From Candidatus Competibacteraceae bacterium (GTDB lineage Bacteria; Pseudomonadota; Gammaproteobacteria; Competibacterales; Competibacteraceae): a stretch of 64,000 nt of DNA. Below are positions 1 to 10,211 of the stretch, piece after piece (positions within the stretch are counted from its first letter, which is position 1; each line of letters starts with the position of its first letter). The stretch spans positions 32,847 through 96,846 of the forward strand of contig RXIV01000010.1 of assembly GCA_003989085.1 (NCBI GenBank), in the 5' to 3' direction. The translations under genes were made by a program, and so were the position numbers. Under the pieces are notes generated by a model that saw only the letters and a program-made list of their open reading frames with translations, searched no databases and had not been told where the DNA came from.

Positions 1-90
1 CAGCAGAACATGAGAATCAAGCCCGCCGCTATAGCCAATGATCAGCCGGCGAACATGGGGATAACGGTCAAGCAGTGAATAATTGTCCAC
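1..90 (-). CDS. tilS: tRNA(Ile)-lysidine synthase, N-terminal fragment cut by window edge
   Basis: The first 30 codons of a minus-strand gene that runs off the left edge. The translation from a GTG at 88-90 ends in GYSGGLDSHVLL, which carries the SGGxDS PP-loop of the TilS/MesJ family. TilS converts the wobble cytidine of tRNA-Ile(CAU) to lysidine in the cytosol, using ATP. The reading frame stays open upstream to about 171 but holds no ATG there. The GTG places the PP-loop about 20 residues in, as is usual for TilS. Lying just downstream of accA on the same strand is a common gammaproteobacterial arrangement. Only the ATP-binding motif is visible; the tRNA-binding part lies outside. Confidence 0.85.
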   Translation of the reverse strand, partial: MDNYSLLDRYPHVRRLIIGYSGGLDSHVLL

Positions 91-97
91 GGAAAAT

Positions 98-164
98 ACG
101 GAAGGCGCGGAAAAGACGAAAAACCACAAGTTGGGGTGCGGACCATTTATTCCGCGTCTTCCGT
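98..164. repeat. Inverted repeat (hairpin) between accA and tilS
   Basis: Arms at 98-112 and 150-164 are 15 nt long and complementary except for one position that is a G-U pair in RNA. They are separated by a 37-nt loop. It lies wholly between the accA stop and the tilS start. There is no T tract next to either arm, so it is more like an mRNA-stabilising or extragenic palindromic element than a Rho-independent terminator. Confidence 0.5.
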
Positions 165-186
165 GGAAAAATCAGCCTGGCATCTT

Positions 187-1242
187 TCAACCTTTGACCT
201 GATCTTTCCCCAGCAGCGCCGCCACACCACTTTGCCAAGCCGATTGCAGCGAGGCCGCTGGATCGGCTTCCCGAAATGCGCCATAGGCCATCAATCGTCG
301 GTAACGTTGCTCTAACAGATCATCCACATCCAACCCTGCTAATTGCCGCAGGTGGTCTTGCAAGGCGACGCCAAGCGTTTCGGCCATCTGCGCCGGGTTA
401 CGATGCGCGCCGCCCGGCGGTTCCGGGATGATACCGTCAATCAGTTTCAGCTTCAGCAACCGGTCGGCGGTCAGGCCCATCGCCTCAGCGGCTTCGGCGG
501 CCCGCTCGGCGCTGTTCCACAGGATCGCCGCGCATCCTTCCGGGGAAATCACCGAGTAGGTGCTGTACTGGAGCATCAGCACCCGGTCGGCGACTCCAAT
601 CGCCAGCGCCCCGCCCGAGCCGCCCTCGCCAATCACCACGCTGATAATCGGAGTACGTAACCGGCTCATCTCAAACAGATTCCGTGCTATCGCCTCGCTC
701 TGCCCACGTTCCTCAGCGCCGATACCCGGATAAGCGCCGGGAGTATCAATAAAGCTCAGCACCGGCAGCCGGAACCGTTCGGCCAGTTTCATCAGCCGGA
801 GCGCCTTACGGTAACCCTCCGGGCGCGGCATCCCAAAGTTGCGGTAAATTTTCTCCTTGGTGTCGCGGCCTTTCTGGCAGCCAATGATCAGCACCGGTTG
901 ACCATCCAGCCTCGCTAACCCACCCACCAGGGCATGATCGTCGGCAAAAGTCCGGTCGCCGTGCAGTTCCTGAAATCCGCTGAACAGCCGTTCGACATAG
1001 TCCAGCGTGTAGGGTCGCAGTGGATGGCGAGCGATCTGGGCAATCTGCCAAGAAGTCAGGCTGGCGAAGATCGAGTCGGTCAGCGTCTTGCTCTTGGCCT
1101 CCAGCCGGGCGATCTCATCGCTGATGTTCAAATCCTGTTCGGCGCTGAGATGCCGTAATTCCTGAAGCATCGCTTCCAGTTCGGCAATCGGCTTTTCAAA
1201 ATCCAGACAGTTATTCGGATGCATGGCGGCTTGACGGCTCAT
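187..1242 (-). CDS. accA: Acetyl-CoA carboxylase carboxyltransferase subunit alpha
   Basis: Alpha subunit of the carboxyltransferase half of acetyl-CoA carboxylase. With AccD it transfers CO2 from biotinyl-AccB to acetyl-CoA, giving malonyl-CoA for fatty acid synthesis. The N-terminal [11 protein letters not shown], the helical region and the crotonase-like core ([44 protein letters not shown]) are all typical. At 351 codons it is about 30 longer than usual, mostly at the C-terminus. The ATG at 1240-1242 overlaps the stop of the upstream protease gene (ATGA), which suggests translational coupling. A second in-frame ATG at 1222-1224 begins MHPNNCLDF and aligns better with other AccA N-termini, so it may be the true start. 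accD is not in the window. Confidence 0.95.
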   Translation of the reverse strand: MSRQAAMHPNNCLDFEKPIAELEAMLQELRHLSAEQDLNISDEIARLEAKSKTLTDSIFASLTSWQIAQIARHPLRPYTLDYVERLFSGFQELHGDRTFADDHALVGGLARLDGQPVLIIGCQKGRDTKEKIYRNFGMPRPEGYRKALRLMKLAERFRLPVLSFIDTPGAYPGIGAEERGQSEAIARNLFEMSRLRTPIISVVIGEGGSGGALAIGVADRVLMLQYSTYSVISPEGCAAILWNSAERAAEAAEAMGLTADRLLKLKLIDGIIPEPPGGAHRNPAQMAETLGVALQDHLRQLAGLDVDDLLEQRYRRLMAYGAFREADPAASLQSAWQSGVAALLGKDQVKG

Positions 1243-2666
1243 TCCTTTTCCGGCAGGCGCATCGCCAGGTACAGCGATTCGTTCTCGCGCCGCACCAACA
1301 GGGGAATCGCCTTACCTTTGGGCAAATCCTTGGCTATTTCCACAAAGTGGGCCGCGTTCTTCACCGGGACGTGGTTGAGTTGCAGGATGATGTCATCCGG
1401 GTACAACCCGGCATTAGCGGCGGGGCCTTCACCGAGAGTAGCGACCAGAACACCTTGATCCTCGATGCCCAGGGTACGACGCTGGTCATTGCTGAGATCG
1501 GCGACGGTGATTTTCAGCCGGGGATCGCTGTGTTCATCCATCGTGGATACCGCTTCCGCAACCGCTTCCAGCCGGGCAATCGTCGCCTTGATTTCCAGCG
1601 GCTCGCCGTTGCGCAGAATCGACATTGCCACAGTTTTACCCACTGGAGTTGCACCGATCATGCGCGGCAGTTGCGAGGACTCCTCCACCGGTTCACCGCC
1701 ATAACGCAGGATAATGTCGCCTTGTTTGAAACCGGCGCTGGCTGCCGGGCTATCGGGCAGAATCTGCGCCACCAAGGCGCCGCGTGGCCGGTCCAGGCTA
1801 AAGGCTTCGGCCAAATCATTATTCACTGCTTGCAGCAGAATCCCTAGCCAGCCCCGCGTCACTTCACCGGTGGCTTTCAACTGCTCGACCACCTGCATCG
1901 CCAGCTTGATCGGAATGGCGAACGACAGCCCCATGTAACCGCCGGTACTGCTGTAAATCTGCGAGTTGATACCGACCACCTCGCCGCGCAGGTTGAACAA
2001 TGGCCCGCCTGAACTGCCGGGGTTGACGGCCACATCGCTCTGGATGAACGGGACATAAGCGCCACTGGGCAGGTTGCGGCCCACCGCGCTGACGATGCCC
2101 TGGGTAACGGTATGCTCCAGCCCGAATGGCGAACCGATAGCCAGCACCCATTCGCCAACCTCCAGTGCGTCGGAATCGCCAATTTTTACCGCCGGCAGGT
2201 TCTCGCCTTCAATCTTGAGCAACGCCACATCGGTTAACTCGTCGGCGCCGATGACTTTGGCAGGCCGCTCCCGCTGATCGCTTAACCGGACAATGATCTT
2301 GTCAGCGTCCTGGGCCACATGAGCGTTGGTTAGCACATAACCATCCGTCGAGAGAATAAAGCCCGATCCCAGCGAGTTAGCCTGCCGGTCGCTCGGTAGT
2401 TCGGGACGCTCCTGGAAAAACCGCTTGAAGAAATCCAGGTAGGAGTTGTCCTTGCCCGGCAATTCCGGCAGGCCGGGCAACCGGGCCGACGTTTGACGGC
2501 GCGGGGCCTGCGTTGAGCTGATGTTGACTACAGCCGGCTCATTCTGCTTGACCAGCTTGCGAAAATCGGGAAGCTGCTGTTCGGCGGCAGGTCGGGCGGC
2601 CGAGGCAGCCGCCACCCAGCACAGCGTCAACAGCAGTAGCAAAAATCGAGTTGGGCGGCGGTTCAT
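1239..2666 (-). CDS. Do/DegP-family periplasmic serine endoprotease
   Basis: Periplasmic HtrA protease-chaperone of the DegP/DegQ/MucD type that degrades or refolds misfolded envelope proteins. From the chosen ATG there is a signal peptide ([20 protein letters not shown]), then a trypsin-like domain with the catalytic His in TNAHV (about 115), Asp in TDVALLKI (about 145) and Ser in NPGSSGGP (about 218). Two PDZ domains follow (about 240-330 and 360-460). The start at 2664-2666 has AAGGAG 12 nt upstream and gives a proper signal peptide; the frame stays open further upstream to 2741. Two PDZ domains exclude DegS. Its stop overlaps the accA start, so the two are probably cotranscribed. Whether it is DegP, DegQ or MucD cannot be settled here. 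Confidence 0.92.
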   Translation of the reverse strand: MNRRPTRFLLLLLTLCWVAAASAARPAAEQQLPDFRKLVKQNEPAVVNISSTQAPRRQTSARLPGLPELPGKDNSYLDFFKRFFQERPELPSDRQANSLGSGFILSTDGYVLTNAHVAQDADKIIVRLSDQRERPAKVIGADELTDVALLKIEGENLPAVKIGDSDALEVGEWVLAIGSPFGLEHTVTQGIVSAVGRNLPSGAYVPFIQSDVAVNPGSSGGPLFNLRGEVVGINSQIYSSTGGYMGLSFAIPIKLAMQVVEQLKATGEVTRGWLGILLQAVNNDLAEAFSLDRPRGALVAQILPDSPAASAGFKQGDIILRYGGEPVEESSQLPRMIGATPVGKTVAMSILRNGEPLEIKATIARLEAVAEAVSTMDEHSDPRLKITVADLSNDQRRTLGIEDQGVLVATLGEGPAANAGLYPDDIILQLNHVPVKNAAHFVEIAKDLPKGKAIPLLVRRENESLYLAMRLPEKE

Positions 2667-2715
2667 CGCGGCGAAAATCTCCTTGGGATGGACAGTGGGC
2701 AGGCGGTGGCGGGAC

Positions 2716-2732
2716 GTTAGCATCGTGCTAAC
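2716..2732. promoter_or_regulatory. Perfect 7-3-7 inverted repeat upstream of the HtrA protease
   Basis: GTTAGCA-TCG-TGCTAAC is a perfect palindrome with a 3-nt centre, about 50 bp before the protease start codon in the divergent region shared with pilU. The size and symmetry suit a dimeric repressor or activator. The cognate factor is unknown. Confidence 0.4.
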
Positions 2733-2782
2733 CGGACGCAAGCACGGTCGGTGAAGTATAAGGCGGCATACAGTATAAAATA

Positions 2783-2811
2783 GTGGGTGAATACCATCGT
2801 GGGTGAATACC
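2783..2811. repeat. Short direct repeat in the pilU leader
   Basis: GTGGGTGAATACC occurs at 2783-2795 and 2799-2811, a period of 16 bp, between a TATAAA box (2774-2779, no convincing -35) and the pilU Shine-Dalgarno sequence. It could be paired activator sites or a simple tandem duplication. Confidence 0.4.
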
Positions 2812-2833
2812 TTAGCAAGAGAGGAGACACAGC

Positions 2834-4042
2834 ATGGAACTGAATCTGGAACAGTCGGCGGTCAGCGATCATGACAAGGCCACCCGCTTTGTTTACGAAT
2901 TGGCGCTTAAACTTCTGGAGCTGGGCGGCTCAGACATTTTTATCACCGCCGGCAGCCCGCCGGCGTTCAAGATCAAACAGGAAATTCACCCGTTGGGAGG
3001 ACGGAAGCTGACGCCACAGCAAACTGCGCTGCTGGTGCGCTCGATCATGCACGATAACCAGGCACGGGAATTTGACCAGCATCATGAACTCAATTTTTCC
3101 CTGAATTTTCCCGATGTCGCCCGCTTCCGGGTCAGCGCCTTCACCCAGCGCGGCAGCGCCGGGATGGTGCTGCGTCTGGTGCAGCAGCGGATCCCCACCA
3201 TTGAGGAACTGCAACTGCCGCCGTTGCTCAACGAGATCGCCATGACCGAGCGTGGGCTGGTCATTTTTCTGGGCGGCACCGGCTGCGGCAAGACGACCTC
3301 TATGGCAGCGATGCTGGACTATCGCAATGAAAACTCTCGGGAACACATCATCACCATCGAAGACCCTATCGAATTTTTCCACCGGCACAAGCAGTGTCTG
3401 GTCGATCAACGCGAAGTGGGCACCGATACCGATGGTTATGAGGCTGCCTTGAAAAATATTTCGCGGCAATCACCCGATGTGGTGCTGATCGGTGAATGTC
3501 GCGACCGGGAAACTATGGAAGCGGCGATTAACTTTGCTGAAACCGGTCATCTGTGCATCACCACCTTGCACGCCAATAACACGGATCAGGCATTCGACCG
3601 TATCCTCAACTTCTTTCCAGATGAAAAGCGGCCGCAAGTGCTGATGGATTTGTCGTTCAACATCAAGGCGCTCATTTCACAACGACTATTGCCGTGCGAA
3701 GATCAGCCGGGGCTGATTCCGGCGATGGAAATCCTGGTCAACACCCCGTTGATAGCGGAGCTGATTTTTCAGGGCCGGGTCAAGGAAATTAAAGCCGTTC
3801 TGGCCCGCTCCAGCGCCCAGGAAGAAGTTATTACCTTCGATCAGGCGTTGTTTAACCTCTATGAAGCAGGCCGAATCAGCTACGACACCGCGATCCGCCA
3901 TGCCGATTCCGCCAATAACCTGCGACTGCGGATCAAACTGGACGGCAAGCGGCCACCACCGCAGGTCGAAGGCGTCAGTCACTTCCAGATTGCGGCAAGA
4001 GAACTCCCGGGTGGACGCATGGGAAACGAGAGGATCCGTTAG
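2834..4042 (+). CDS. pilU: Type IV pilus twitching-motility ATPase, PilU-like
   Basis: Hexameric retraction ATPase of the PilT/PilU group, a cytoplasmic motor that helps disassemble type IV pili. The N-terminal PAS-like region (GGSDIFITAGSPP) and the core (RFRVSAFTQR, IITIEDPIEF, QREVGTDTDGYEAALKN, AETGHLCITTLHANN) follow PilU of Pseudomonas closely. The Walker A loop is GGTGCGKTT, with Cys in place of the usual Ser or Thr, and the Walker B region reads VVLIGECRDRETM. A strong Shine-Dalgarno (AGAGGAG) precedes the ATG. No pilT lies beside it, which is unusual because pilT and pilU are generally adjacent. Length (402 aa) is normal. Confidence 0.92.
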   Translation: MELNLEQSAVSDHDKATRFVYELALKLLELGGSDIFITAGSPPAFKIKQEIHPLGGRKLTPQQTALLVRSIMHDNQAREFDQHHELNFSLNFPDVARFRVSAFTQRGSAGMVLRLVQQRIPTIEELQLPPLLNEIAMTERGLVIFLGGTGCGKTTSMAAMLDYRNENSREHIITIEDPIEFFHRHKQCLVDQREVGTDTDGYEAALKNISRQSPDVVLIGECRDRETMEAAINFAETGHLCITTLHANNTDQAFDRILNFFPDEKRPQVLMDLSFNIKALISQRLLPCEDQPGLIPAMEILVNTPLIAELIFQGRVKEIKAVLARSSAQEEVITFDQALFNLYEAGRISYDTAIRHADSANNLRLRIKLDGKRPPPQVEGVSHFQIAARELPGGRMGNERIR

Positions 4043-4155
4043 CAACGCGCCGGGGGCCGAAACCTGCAGGCCGCACTAATGCAGGATAACCCCGCCAGCA
4101 GTCGCGATAGTGGCGAAGAGTGGTTCGCGCCGCCCAAAACAGGCGGTGTACCGGG

Positions 4156-6231
4156 CTACACCTCGCCATAACGAGCGCCAGCGCCGATCCAGCGCCGGAT
4201 CAGTGACTCCACGCAATCCGGGCGCTCGCGCAGTAATTGATCGGCAACCTGGCGGGCGGCGGGTAGCAGATCTTGATCGCGGAGCAGATCAGCGACCCGC
4301 AAGGTCTGCTCCCCGGACTGACGGGCGCCGAGCACTTCGCCGGGGCCACGCAGCTCCAAATCGCAGCGCGCAATCTCAAAACCATCATGGCATTCGCGTA
4401 ATGTCGCTAACCGGCGATGCGCGACTTGGGACAGCGGGGGCCGATACAGTAATACGCAACTGCTTTCGAGGGTTCCGCGTCCGACCCGCCCGCGCAATTG
4501 ATGCAATTGGGCGAGACCCAATCGTTCGGCGTTCTCAATGATCATCAGACTGGCGTTCGGCACATCGACCCCGACTTCGATCACAGTAGTGGCAACCAAG
4601 AGATCCAGCTGCCCCACCTTGAAGAGGCGCATCACTGCTTCCTTGGCTGCTGCCGGCAGCCGGCCATGCGCCAGACCGATCCGTAGTTCCGGCAGGATTT
4701 CGCTCAGCCGTTCCGCCGTGGCCGCCGCCGCCTGGCATTGCAATGTCTCGGATTCCTCAATCAGTGGGCAGACCCAGTAGGCTTGCCGGCCACTTTGGCA
4801 GGCCTGGCGAATCCGGACGACCACGGCATCACGGCGACTGTCAGGAATGGCGACTGTTTTCACCGGTTGCCGGCCCGGCGGCAGTTCATCAATCACCGAG
4901 GTGTCGAGATCGGCGTAGGCGCTCATCGCCAGAGTGCGCGGGATCGGTGTGGCGGTCATGATCAACTGGTGTGGATGACTGTGGCCCTGTTGGCCCTTTT
5001 CGCGCAGCGCCAATCGTTGATGGACGCCAAACCGGTGTTGCTCGTCAATGATCGCCAGCGCTAGTTCAGCGAAAGCAACGTGTTCCTGAAACAGGGCATG
5101 GGTGCCGACCACCACCTGAATCTGGCCGGACGCCAGCCGATCCAGCGCTGTCCGCCGGGCCTTACCGGTCAGTCGCCCGGTCAGCCAGGCAACCTCGATG
5201 CCCAAGTCGCTGAACCAGCCGTCGAAATTGCGGTAATGCTGTTCCGCCAGCAGTTCGGTAGGGGCCATTAACGCGGTTTGAGCGCCGATTTCCACCGCCC
5301 GGATCGCAGCCAGCGCCGCGACCACGGTTTTGCCCGACCCAACATCGCCCTGCAACAACCGCAGCATCGGACGCGGTTGGGCCAGATCAGCGGTAATTTC
5401 ATCCAACACCCGCTGCTGAGCGGCAGTCAGAACGAAGGGCAAGCGCTCCAGAAAGCGCCCGGTCAACCCGCCATGCCCCGCCAGCGGCGGCGCAACCTGC
5501 TGTTTCATCCGCTGACGCAGCCGACGCAGACTGAGCTGGTGCGCCAGCAGTTCCTCAAAGGCCAGACGTCGCCGGGCCGGATGGCGACCGCTGTCCAGAT
5601 CTGCTAACGCGGTTGTGGCGGGCGGTTGATGCAGTAGGCGCACGGCATCGGCGATAGATGGCAGGCGCAGTTGCGCCAGCACCGCCGGCGGCAACAACTC
5701 CGGCAACAGTTCCGCCATTTCCAGTTGTTCAAGCGCCTGCTCCGCCAAACCACGCAGGGTCAGTTGGTGCAAACCGGCGGTCGCCGGGTAGATCGGCGTC
5801 AGACAATCAGCGACGAGGGATTCACCCAAGCTGATCCGGCGGCATTCAGGATGGATCATTTCCAAACCGGCATAACCTTGGCGCACCTCGCCGAAACAGC
5901 GCAGCCGCGCCCCGGTTTGACCAAGCAATTGCTGCTGGCCGGGGCTGAAATGGATAAACCGCAGGGTCAGAACGCCGGTGCCGTCGGTCAGATGACAGAG
6001 CAGGGAGCGGCGGCCACGGTTGCTCACCTCGCTACTTACCACCTCGGCCTCGATTTGTGCTTCTACACCGGGTTGCAAACGTCCGACCGGGGTGAGGCGG
6101 GTCCGGTCCTGATAACGTAGCGGCAAGTGCAGCAGCACATCAATGATGGTGCTGATGCCCAGTCGGAGCAAGCGATCTGCCAGTTTCGGTCCGACACCTT
6201 TCAAGGTGGCGACGGACAATGGATCAGGCAT
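4156..6231 (-). CDS. recG: ATP-dependent DNA helicase RecG
   Basis: Branch-migration helicase that reverses stalled forks and processes Holliday junctions and R-loops. The start at 6229-6231 ([19 protein letters not shown]) matches family N-termini and gives 691 aa, against about 693 in E. coli; the frame is open 36 codons further upstream. Visible parts are the N-terminal wedge/OB domain ([12 protein letters not shown]), Walker [12 protein letters not shown] (about 295), the DEQHRFG box (about 394), [11 protein letters not shown] (about 425), and the C-terminal motifs [14 protein letters not shown] and QLRGRVGRG. It is convergent with pilU and divergent from uvrA. Confidence 0.95.
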   Translation of the reverse strand: MPDPLSVATLKGVGPKLADRLLRLGISTIIDVLLHLPLRYQDRTRLTPVGRLQPGVEAQIEAEVVSSEVSNRGRRSLLCHLTDGTGVLTLRFIHFSPGQQQLLGQTGARLRCFGEVRQGYAGLEMIHPECRRISLGESLVADCLTPIYPATAGLHQLTLRGLAEQALEQLEMAELLPELLPPAVLAQLRLPSIADAVRLLHQPPATTALADLDSGRHPARRRLAFEELLAHQLSLRRLRQRMKQQVAPPLAGHGGLTGRFLERLPFVLTAAQQRVLDEITADLAQPRPMLRLLQGDVGSGKTVVAALAAIRAVEIGAQTALMAPTELLAEQHYRNFDGWFSDLGIEVAWLTGRLTGKARRTALDRLASGQIQVVVGTHALFQEHVAFAELALAIIDEQHRFGVHQRLALREKGQQGHSHPHQLIMTATPIPRTLAMSAYADLDTSVIDELPPGRQPVKTVAIPDSRRDAVVVRIRQACQSGRQAYWVCPLIEESETLQCQAAAATAERLSEILPELRIGLAHGRLPAAAKEAVMRLFKVGQLDLLVATTVIEVGVDVPNASLMIIENAERLGLAQLHQLRGRVGRGTLESSCVLLYRPPLSQVAHRRLATLRECHDGFEIARCDLELRGPGEVLGARQSGEQTLRVADLLRDQDLLPAARQVADQLLRERPDCVESLIRRWIGAGARYGEV

Positions 6232-6491
6232 GGGCGAGGTTCTCGGTTTGGGCAGCAAACCAGGATCCAATTCCGGATCAAAGCGGCCAAAAACTAACGA
6301 AACCGGTTCAAAGCCGGCATGAATCACAGCCTTCATCATATTATGCTGAAGTCAACCAGCCGGAAACGGTAGATTTGAAGCGTTCAAACCCCTGGACGCT
6401 GGCTGCGCTGGTCGAGCAGCTTGAATTTGCCCCGAGCCTTGGGCGCGATCATCCTGGCGGCAACACTCAACCACTTTTGGCTCTGGTACGC

Positions 6492-9341
6492 ATGGATACT
6501 CTCAAAATACGCGGCGCACGCACCCACAATCTACAAAATATTGATCTTGACCTGCCCCGCGACCGACTGATCGTCATCACCGGCCTATCCGGTTCCGGCA
6601 AATCTTCGCTGGCCTTCGATACGCTCTACGCCGAAGGTCAACGCCGCTATGTCGAATCACTGTCGGCCTATGCTCGGCAGTTTCTCTCGCTGATGGAAAA
6701 GCCTGATGTCGATCATATCGAAGGTCTGTCGCCAGCGATTGCCATTGAACAGAAATCCACCTCACACAATCCCCGCTCCACCGTCGGCACGATTACCGAA
6801 ATTTATGATTACCTGCGGCTGTTGTACGCCCGCGCCGGCATTCCCCGTTGCCCGGATCACGGCCTTGATCTGGACGCACAGACCGTCAGCCAGATGGTCG
6901 ATCAGGCACTGGCGTTACCTGAAGGCGAGCGGCTGATGTTGCTGGCCCCAGTAGTCAAGGAGCGTAAGGGTGAACACGTCAAACTATTACAGGAATTGCA
7001 GGCGCAAGGCTTTGTCCGCGCTCGGATTAACGGTGAAATAGTGGAGCTGGACAACCCGCCGCCGCTAGATTTGCGCCGCAAGCATAGTATTGAAGTGATC
7101 GTGGATCGCTTCAAAGTACGCGGCGATCTCGAACAACGGCTGGCTGAATCATTCGAAACCGCATTGCGGCTGGGCAGTGGTGTGGCGCGACTGGCGTTTC
7201 TCGATGAACCGGCGCGGTCTGATCTGCTGTTTTCCGCCGGTTACGCCTGCCCGGTGTGCGGCTACAGCCTCAGCGAACTGGAACCCCGGTTGTTCTCGTT
7301 CAACAATCCGGCGGGCGCTTGCCCGGACTGCGACGGACTGGGCGTGAAGCCGTTTTTCGATCCGGAACGGATCGTCCATCCCCACCTGAGTCTGGCGCGG
7401 GGCGCGGTGTCGGGCTGGGATCGCAACAACGCCTATGCCTTTTTATTCATCGAAGGACTGGCGCGGCATTACCGATTCGATCTGAATCAGCCGTTTCAGG
7501 AACTGCCACCGCGCATTCACCAGATCATTCTCTATGGCAGCGGCAATGAAGCGATCGCCTTCGATCAGGTCAATCCGCGAGGAGAGCCATTTACTCGCCA
7601 TCGACCGTTTGAAGGCGTTATCGCCAATATGGAGCGTCGCTACCGCGAGACCGATTCCAGCCTCATCCGGGAAACGCTCGCCAAATATCTCAATAATCAG
7701 CCTTGTCCCTCCTGCCGGGGCGCGCGGCTGACCCGTTCGGCCCGGCATGTCTTCATCGCTGGCCGTAGCGTCCCCGAAGTGGTGGCTCTGCCGATTGGCG
7801 CGGCCCGCGAGTGGTTTGCCGAACTCCAGTTGCCGGGCCGGCGCGGCGAGATTGCCGCGCGGATTGTCCGTGAAATCAGCGAACGGCTGGATTTTCTGGT
7901 CCAGGTCGGGCTGGATTATCTGAGTCTGGAGCGCAGCGCCGATACCCTGTCCGGCGGCGAAGCGCAGCGGATTCGGCTGGCGTCGCAAATCGGAGCCGGG
8001 CTGGTCGGCGTGCTGTATGTGCTGGATGAGCCATCGATTGGCTTGCACCAGCGCGACAACGCCCGATTGCTGGCCAGCCTGCGGCGGCTGCGCGATCTGG
8101 GCAATACCGTGATCGTCGTGGAACACGATGAAGAGGCGATCCGCACCGCCGATCAGGTGGTGGACATGGGGCCGGGCGCGGGCATTCACGGCGGGCGGGT
8201 GGTGGCGCAAGGAACGCCGGATGCCATTGCACATCATCCCGATTCATTGACCGGCGCTTATCTGAGTGGGCAGCGACAGATTGCATTACCAAATCAGCGT
8301 ACTCCGCAGAATCCGAAAAAACAGTTACGCCTGATTGGGGCCACCGGCAATAATCTGAAAAATCTGACGGTCGCCATTCCGTTAGGGTTGTTGACCTGCA
8401 TTACTGGCGTATCCGGCTCTGGCAAATCCACGCTGATTAACGATACCTTATATTGCTATGCAGCCCGCGATTTAAATGACGCCAATGAATCGCCCGCGCC
8501 CTGCAAAGATGTGCTGGGACTGGAGCAGTTAGACAAGGTAGTCAACATCGATCAAAGTCCGATTGGCCGCACGCCGCGATCTAATCCGGCGACTTACACC
8601 GGCTTATTCACCCCAATTCGGGACTTATTCGCCGGAGTGCCGGAATCTCGGGCGCGAGGTTATTTACCGGGGCGATTCAGTTTCAATGTCAAGGGTGGGC
8701 GGTGTGAAGCCTGTCAAGGCGATGGCGTGATTCAGGTGGCGATGCACTTTCTGCCCGATATTTATGTACCATGCGATCAATGTCATGGCCGGCGCTATAA
8801 CCGGGAAACGCTGGACATCCGCTACAAGGGCCGCACCATTCATGAGGTGCTGGACCTGACCGTCGAGGACGCGCTGACGTTTTATCAGGCCGTGCCGGCG
8901 GTAGCCCGCAAGCTGCAAACCCTGGTGGAAGTGGGCTTGAGTTATCTCCGGCTCGGCCAAAATGCTACGACGCTGTCCGGCGGCGAGGCGCAACGGGTGA
9001 AACTGGCCCGCGAATTGTCCAAACGCGACACCGGCCAGACTCTCTACATTCTCGATGAACCCACCACTGGGCTGCATTTCCATGACATTGAGCAATTATT
9101 AAAAGTGCTGCATGAATTGCGGAATCGCGGCAATACAGTAGTAGTGATTGAACACAATCTGGATGTAATTAAAACCGCCGACTGGATCATTGATCTGGGA
9201 CCAGAAGGCGGTGGGGGGGGGGGTGAAATCGTGGCAATTGGAACGCCGGAACAAGTAGCGACGCAGCCGAAAAGTCATACCGGGCATTTTCTGGCGGCGG
9301 TGCTGGGACGAAAAAATCGCCCTAAGATGGGGCCAAATTAA
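6492..9341 (+). CDS. uvrA: UvrABC excinuclease subunit A
   Basis: Damage-recognition ATPase of nucleotide excision repair; a UvrA dimer scans DNA and loads UvrB. The ATG at 6492 ([19 protein letters not shown]) is the conserved start and gives 949 aa; an open frame running 91 codons upstream is not part of it. There are two ABC modules: Walker A GLSGSGKS (Lys37) and GVSGSGKST (about 637), with signatures [11 protein letters not shown] (about 486) and [11 protein letters not shown] (about 828). Two Cys4 zinc modules are visible (CPVC...CPDC about 252; CEAC...CDQC about 736). An 11-G tract at 9213-9223 encodes the glycine stretch after DLGPE. No CTGT-N8-ACAG SOS box is visible upstream. Confidence 0.97.
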   Translation: MDTLKIRGARTHNLQNIDLDLPRDRLIVITGLSGSGKSSLAFDTLYAEGQRRYVESLSAYARQFLSLMEKPDVDHIEGLSPAIAIEQKSTSHNPRSTVGTITEIYDYLRLLYARAGIPRCPDHGLDLDAQTVSQMVDQALALPEGERLMLLAPVVKERKGEHVKLLQELQAQGFVRARINGEIVELDNPPPLDLRRKHSIEVIVDRFKVRGDLEQRLAESFETALRLGSGVARLAFLDEPARSDLLFSAGYACPVCGYSLSELEPRLFSFNNPAGACPDCDGLGVKPFFDPERIVHPHLSLARGAVSGWDRNNAYAFLFIEGLARHYRFDLNQPFQELPPRIHQIILYGSGNEAIAFDQVNPRGEPFTRHRPFEGVIANMERRYRETDSSLIRETLAKYLNNQPCPSCRGARLTRSARHVFIAGRSVPEVVALPIGAAREWFAELQLPGRRGEIAARIVREISERLDFLVQVGLDYLSLERSADTLSGGEAQRIRLASQIGAGLVGVLYVLDEPSIGLHQRDNARLLASLRRLRDLGNTVIVVEHDEEAIRTADQVVDMGPGAGIHGGRVVAQGTPDAIAHHPDSLTGAYLSGQRQIALPNQRTPQNPKKQLRLIGATGNNLKNLTVAIPLGLLTCITGVSGSGKSTLINDTLYCYAARDLNDANESPAPCKDVLGLEQLDKVVNIDQSPIGRTPRSNPATYTGLFTPIRDLFAGVPESRARGYLPGRFSFNVKGGRCEACQGDGVIQVAMHFLPDIYVPCDQCHGRRYNRETLDIRYKGRTIHEVLDLTVEDALTFYQAVPAVARKLQTLVEVGLSYLRLGQNATTLSGGEAQRVKLARELSKRDTGQTLYILDEPTTGLHFHDIEQLLKVLHELRNRGNTVVVIEHNLDVIKTADWIIDLGPEGGGGGGEIVAIGTPEQVATQPKSHTGHFLAAVLGRKNRPKMGPN
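9213..9223 (+). repeat. Homopolymeric G11 tract inside uvrA
   Basis: Eleven consecutive G residues in the coding strand near the uvrA 3' end, in codons for the glycine run that in other UvrA proteins is interrupted (GPEGGSGGGEI type). Length is in frame as given. Tracts of this length are prone to slippage in replication and also to sequencing error. Confidence 0.9.
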
Positions 9342-9372
9342 AAGGGAGACCAATCAAATCTATCCTAAACGG

Positions 9373-9415
9373 GTCATGCGTCTAGCCACAAAATCCCCCA
9401 TGACACACCTTTTTT
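9373..9415 (+). terminator. Possible weak terminator after uvrA
   Basis: A 6-bp inverted repeat GTCATG/CATGAC (9373-9378 and 9399-9404) with a 20-nt loop is followed after five bases by T6 at 9410-9415, in the convergent gap between uvrA and sufT. The stem is short, so this is tentative. Confidence 0.3.
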
Positions 9416-9417
9416 CA

Positions 9418-9753
9418 TCACACCATGTTCAATTCCAGCTTGGCCCGCATCGACATTTTTTCTGTGTTCCACGGGGGTTCCCACACCAGATCAACCGTGA
9501 CTGATTCAATACCGGGAACACTGCGGGCTGCATTCTCTACCCATTCCGGCATCGCTCCAGCCACCGGACAACCAGGCGCAGTCAGGGTCATTTGAATATC
9601 GGCATGACCGGTCAGCGGATCCACATTCAGGCCATAAATCAGCCCCAGTTCATAAATATCCACTGGAATCTCTGGATCGTAGACATTTTTCAGCGCCTTG
9701 ATGATTCCAGCCTCCAGTTCACCGACATCCGGTAAGTGCGTCGTCGCAGTCAT
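9418..9753 (-). CDS. sufT: SUF system protein SufT (MIP18/DUF59 family)
   Basis: Small cytosolic Fe-S maturation factor of the MIP18/DUF59 family. The conserved core LKNVYDPEIPVDIYELGLIY and the motif TLTAPGCPVAG with its reactive Cys are present. At 111 aa it is a one-domain protein without an N-terminal extension. It is the last gene of the SUF operon, 14 bp after sufU. SufT is thought to help deliver clusters to certain targets; the exact role is not firmly known. Confidence 0.88.
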   Translation of the reverse strand: MTATTHLPDVGELEAGIIKALKNVYDPEIPVDIYELGLIYGLNVDPLTGHADIQMTLTAPGCPVAGAMPEWVENAARSVPGIESVTVDLVWEPPWNTEKMSMRAKLELNMV

Positions 9754-9767
9754 CTGAATCCTCCTGC

Positions 9768-10211
9768 CTATTCCGTTGCGACCGGCTGTTTATGTTGCTC
9801 CAGCGCAGCACGGACGGCATGCCAAGCCAAAGTCGCGCACTTGACCCGGCTCGGATAATCGCGCACTCCAGCTAATACACTCAACTTACCCAATCCTTTC
9901 GGACATTCGGCATCGGTCGTCACTACCGTATGGAAGGCATCAAACAAATGGTCAATTTCGTTAACCGGTTTTCCTTTCAGCGCCTCAGTCATCAATGACG
10001 CAGAGGCGCTGGAAATCGCACAGCCAGCCCCTTGAAAGGAAATATCCCGGATCACGCCATCATCAATATCCAGAAATACGCTAATCCGGTCGCCACACAA
10101 CGGATTAACGCCATCGGCATGATGAGTCGGCTGTGGGAGAATTCGGAAATTACGGGGCCGCTTATTGTGATCGAGGATCACTTCCTGATACAGATCGCGC
10201 AAGTCGTTCAT
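9768..10211 (-). CDS. sufU: Fe-S cluster assembly protein SufU (IscU-like)
   Basis: IscU-fold protein of the SufU branch that accepts sulfur from SufS, as a zinc-dependent sulfurtransferase or scaffold. The ligand set is visible: Cys39 and Asp41 (NPLCGDR), Cys64 (GAGCAISSAS) and Cys125 (RVKCATLAW). The insertion between the second and third Cys and the GCAISSAS motif are SufU-type. The ATG overlaps the sufS stop by one base (TAATG), which suggests coupling. No sufE is present, so SufU is the likely SufS partner. Confidence 0.92.
   Translation of the reverse strand: MNDLRDLYQEVILDHNKRPRNFRILPQPTHHADGVNPLCGDRISVFLDIDDGVIRDISFQGAGCAISSASASLMTEALKGKPVNEIDHLFDAFHTVVTTDAECPKGLGKLSVLAGVRDYPSRVKCATLAWHAVRAALEQHKQPVATE

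Noticed and set aside
6219..6491. N-terminal extension of uvrA
   Set aside because: Family alignment starts at [15 protein letters not shown] (6492), and the extension overlaps the recG 5' end.
7443..8237. Minus-strand frame of 264 codons opposite uvrA
   Set aside because: Antisense shadow; the uvrA frame is clearly the coding one.
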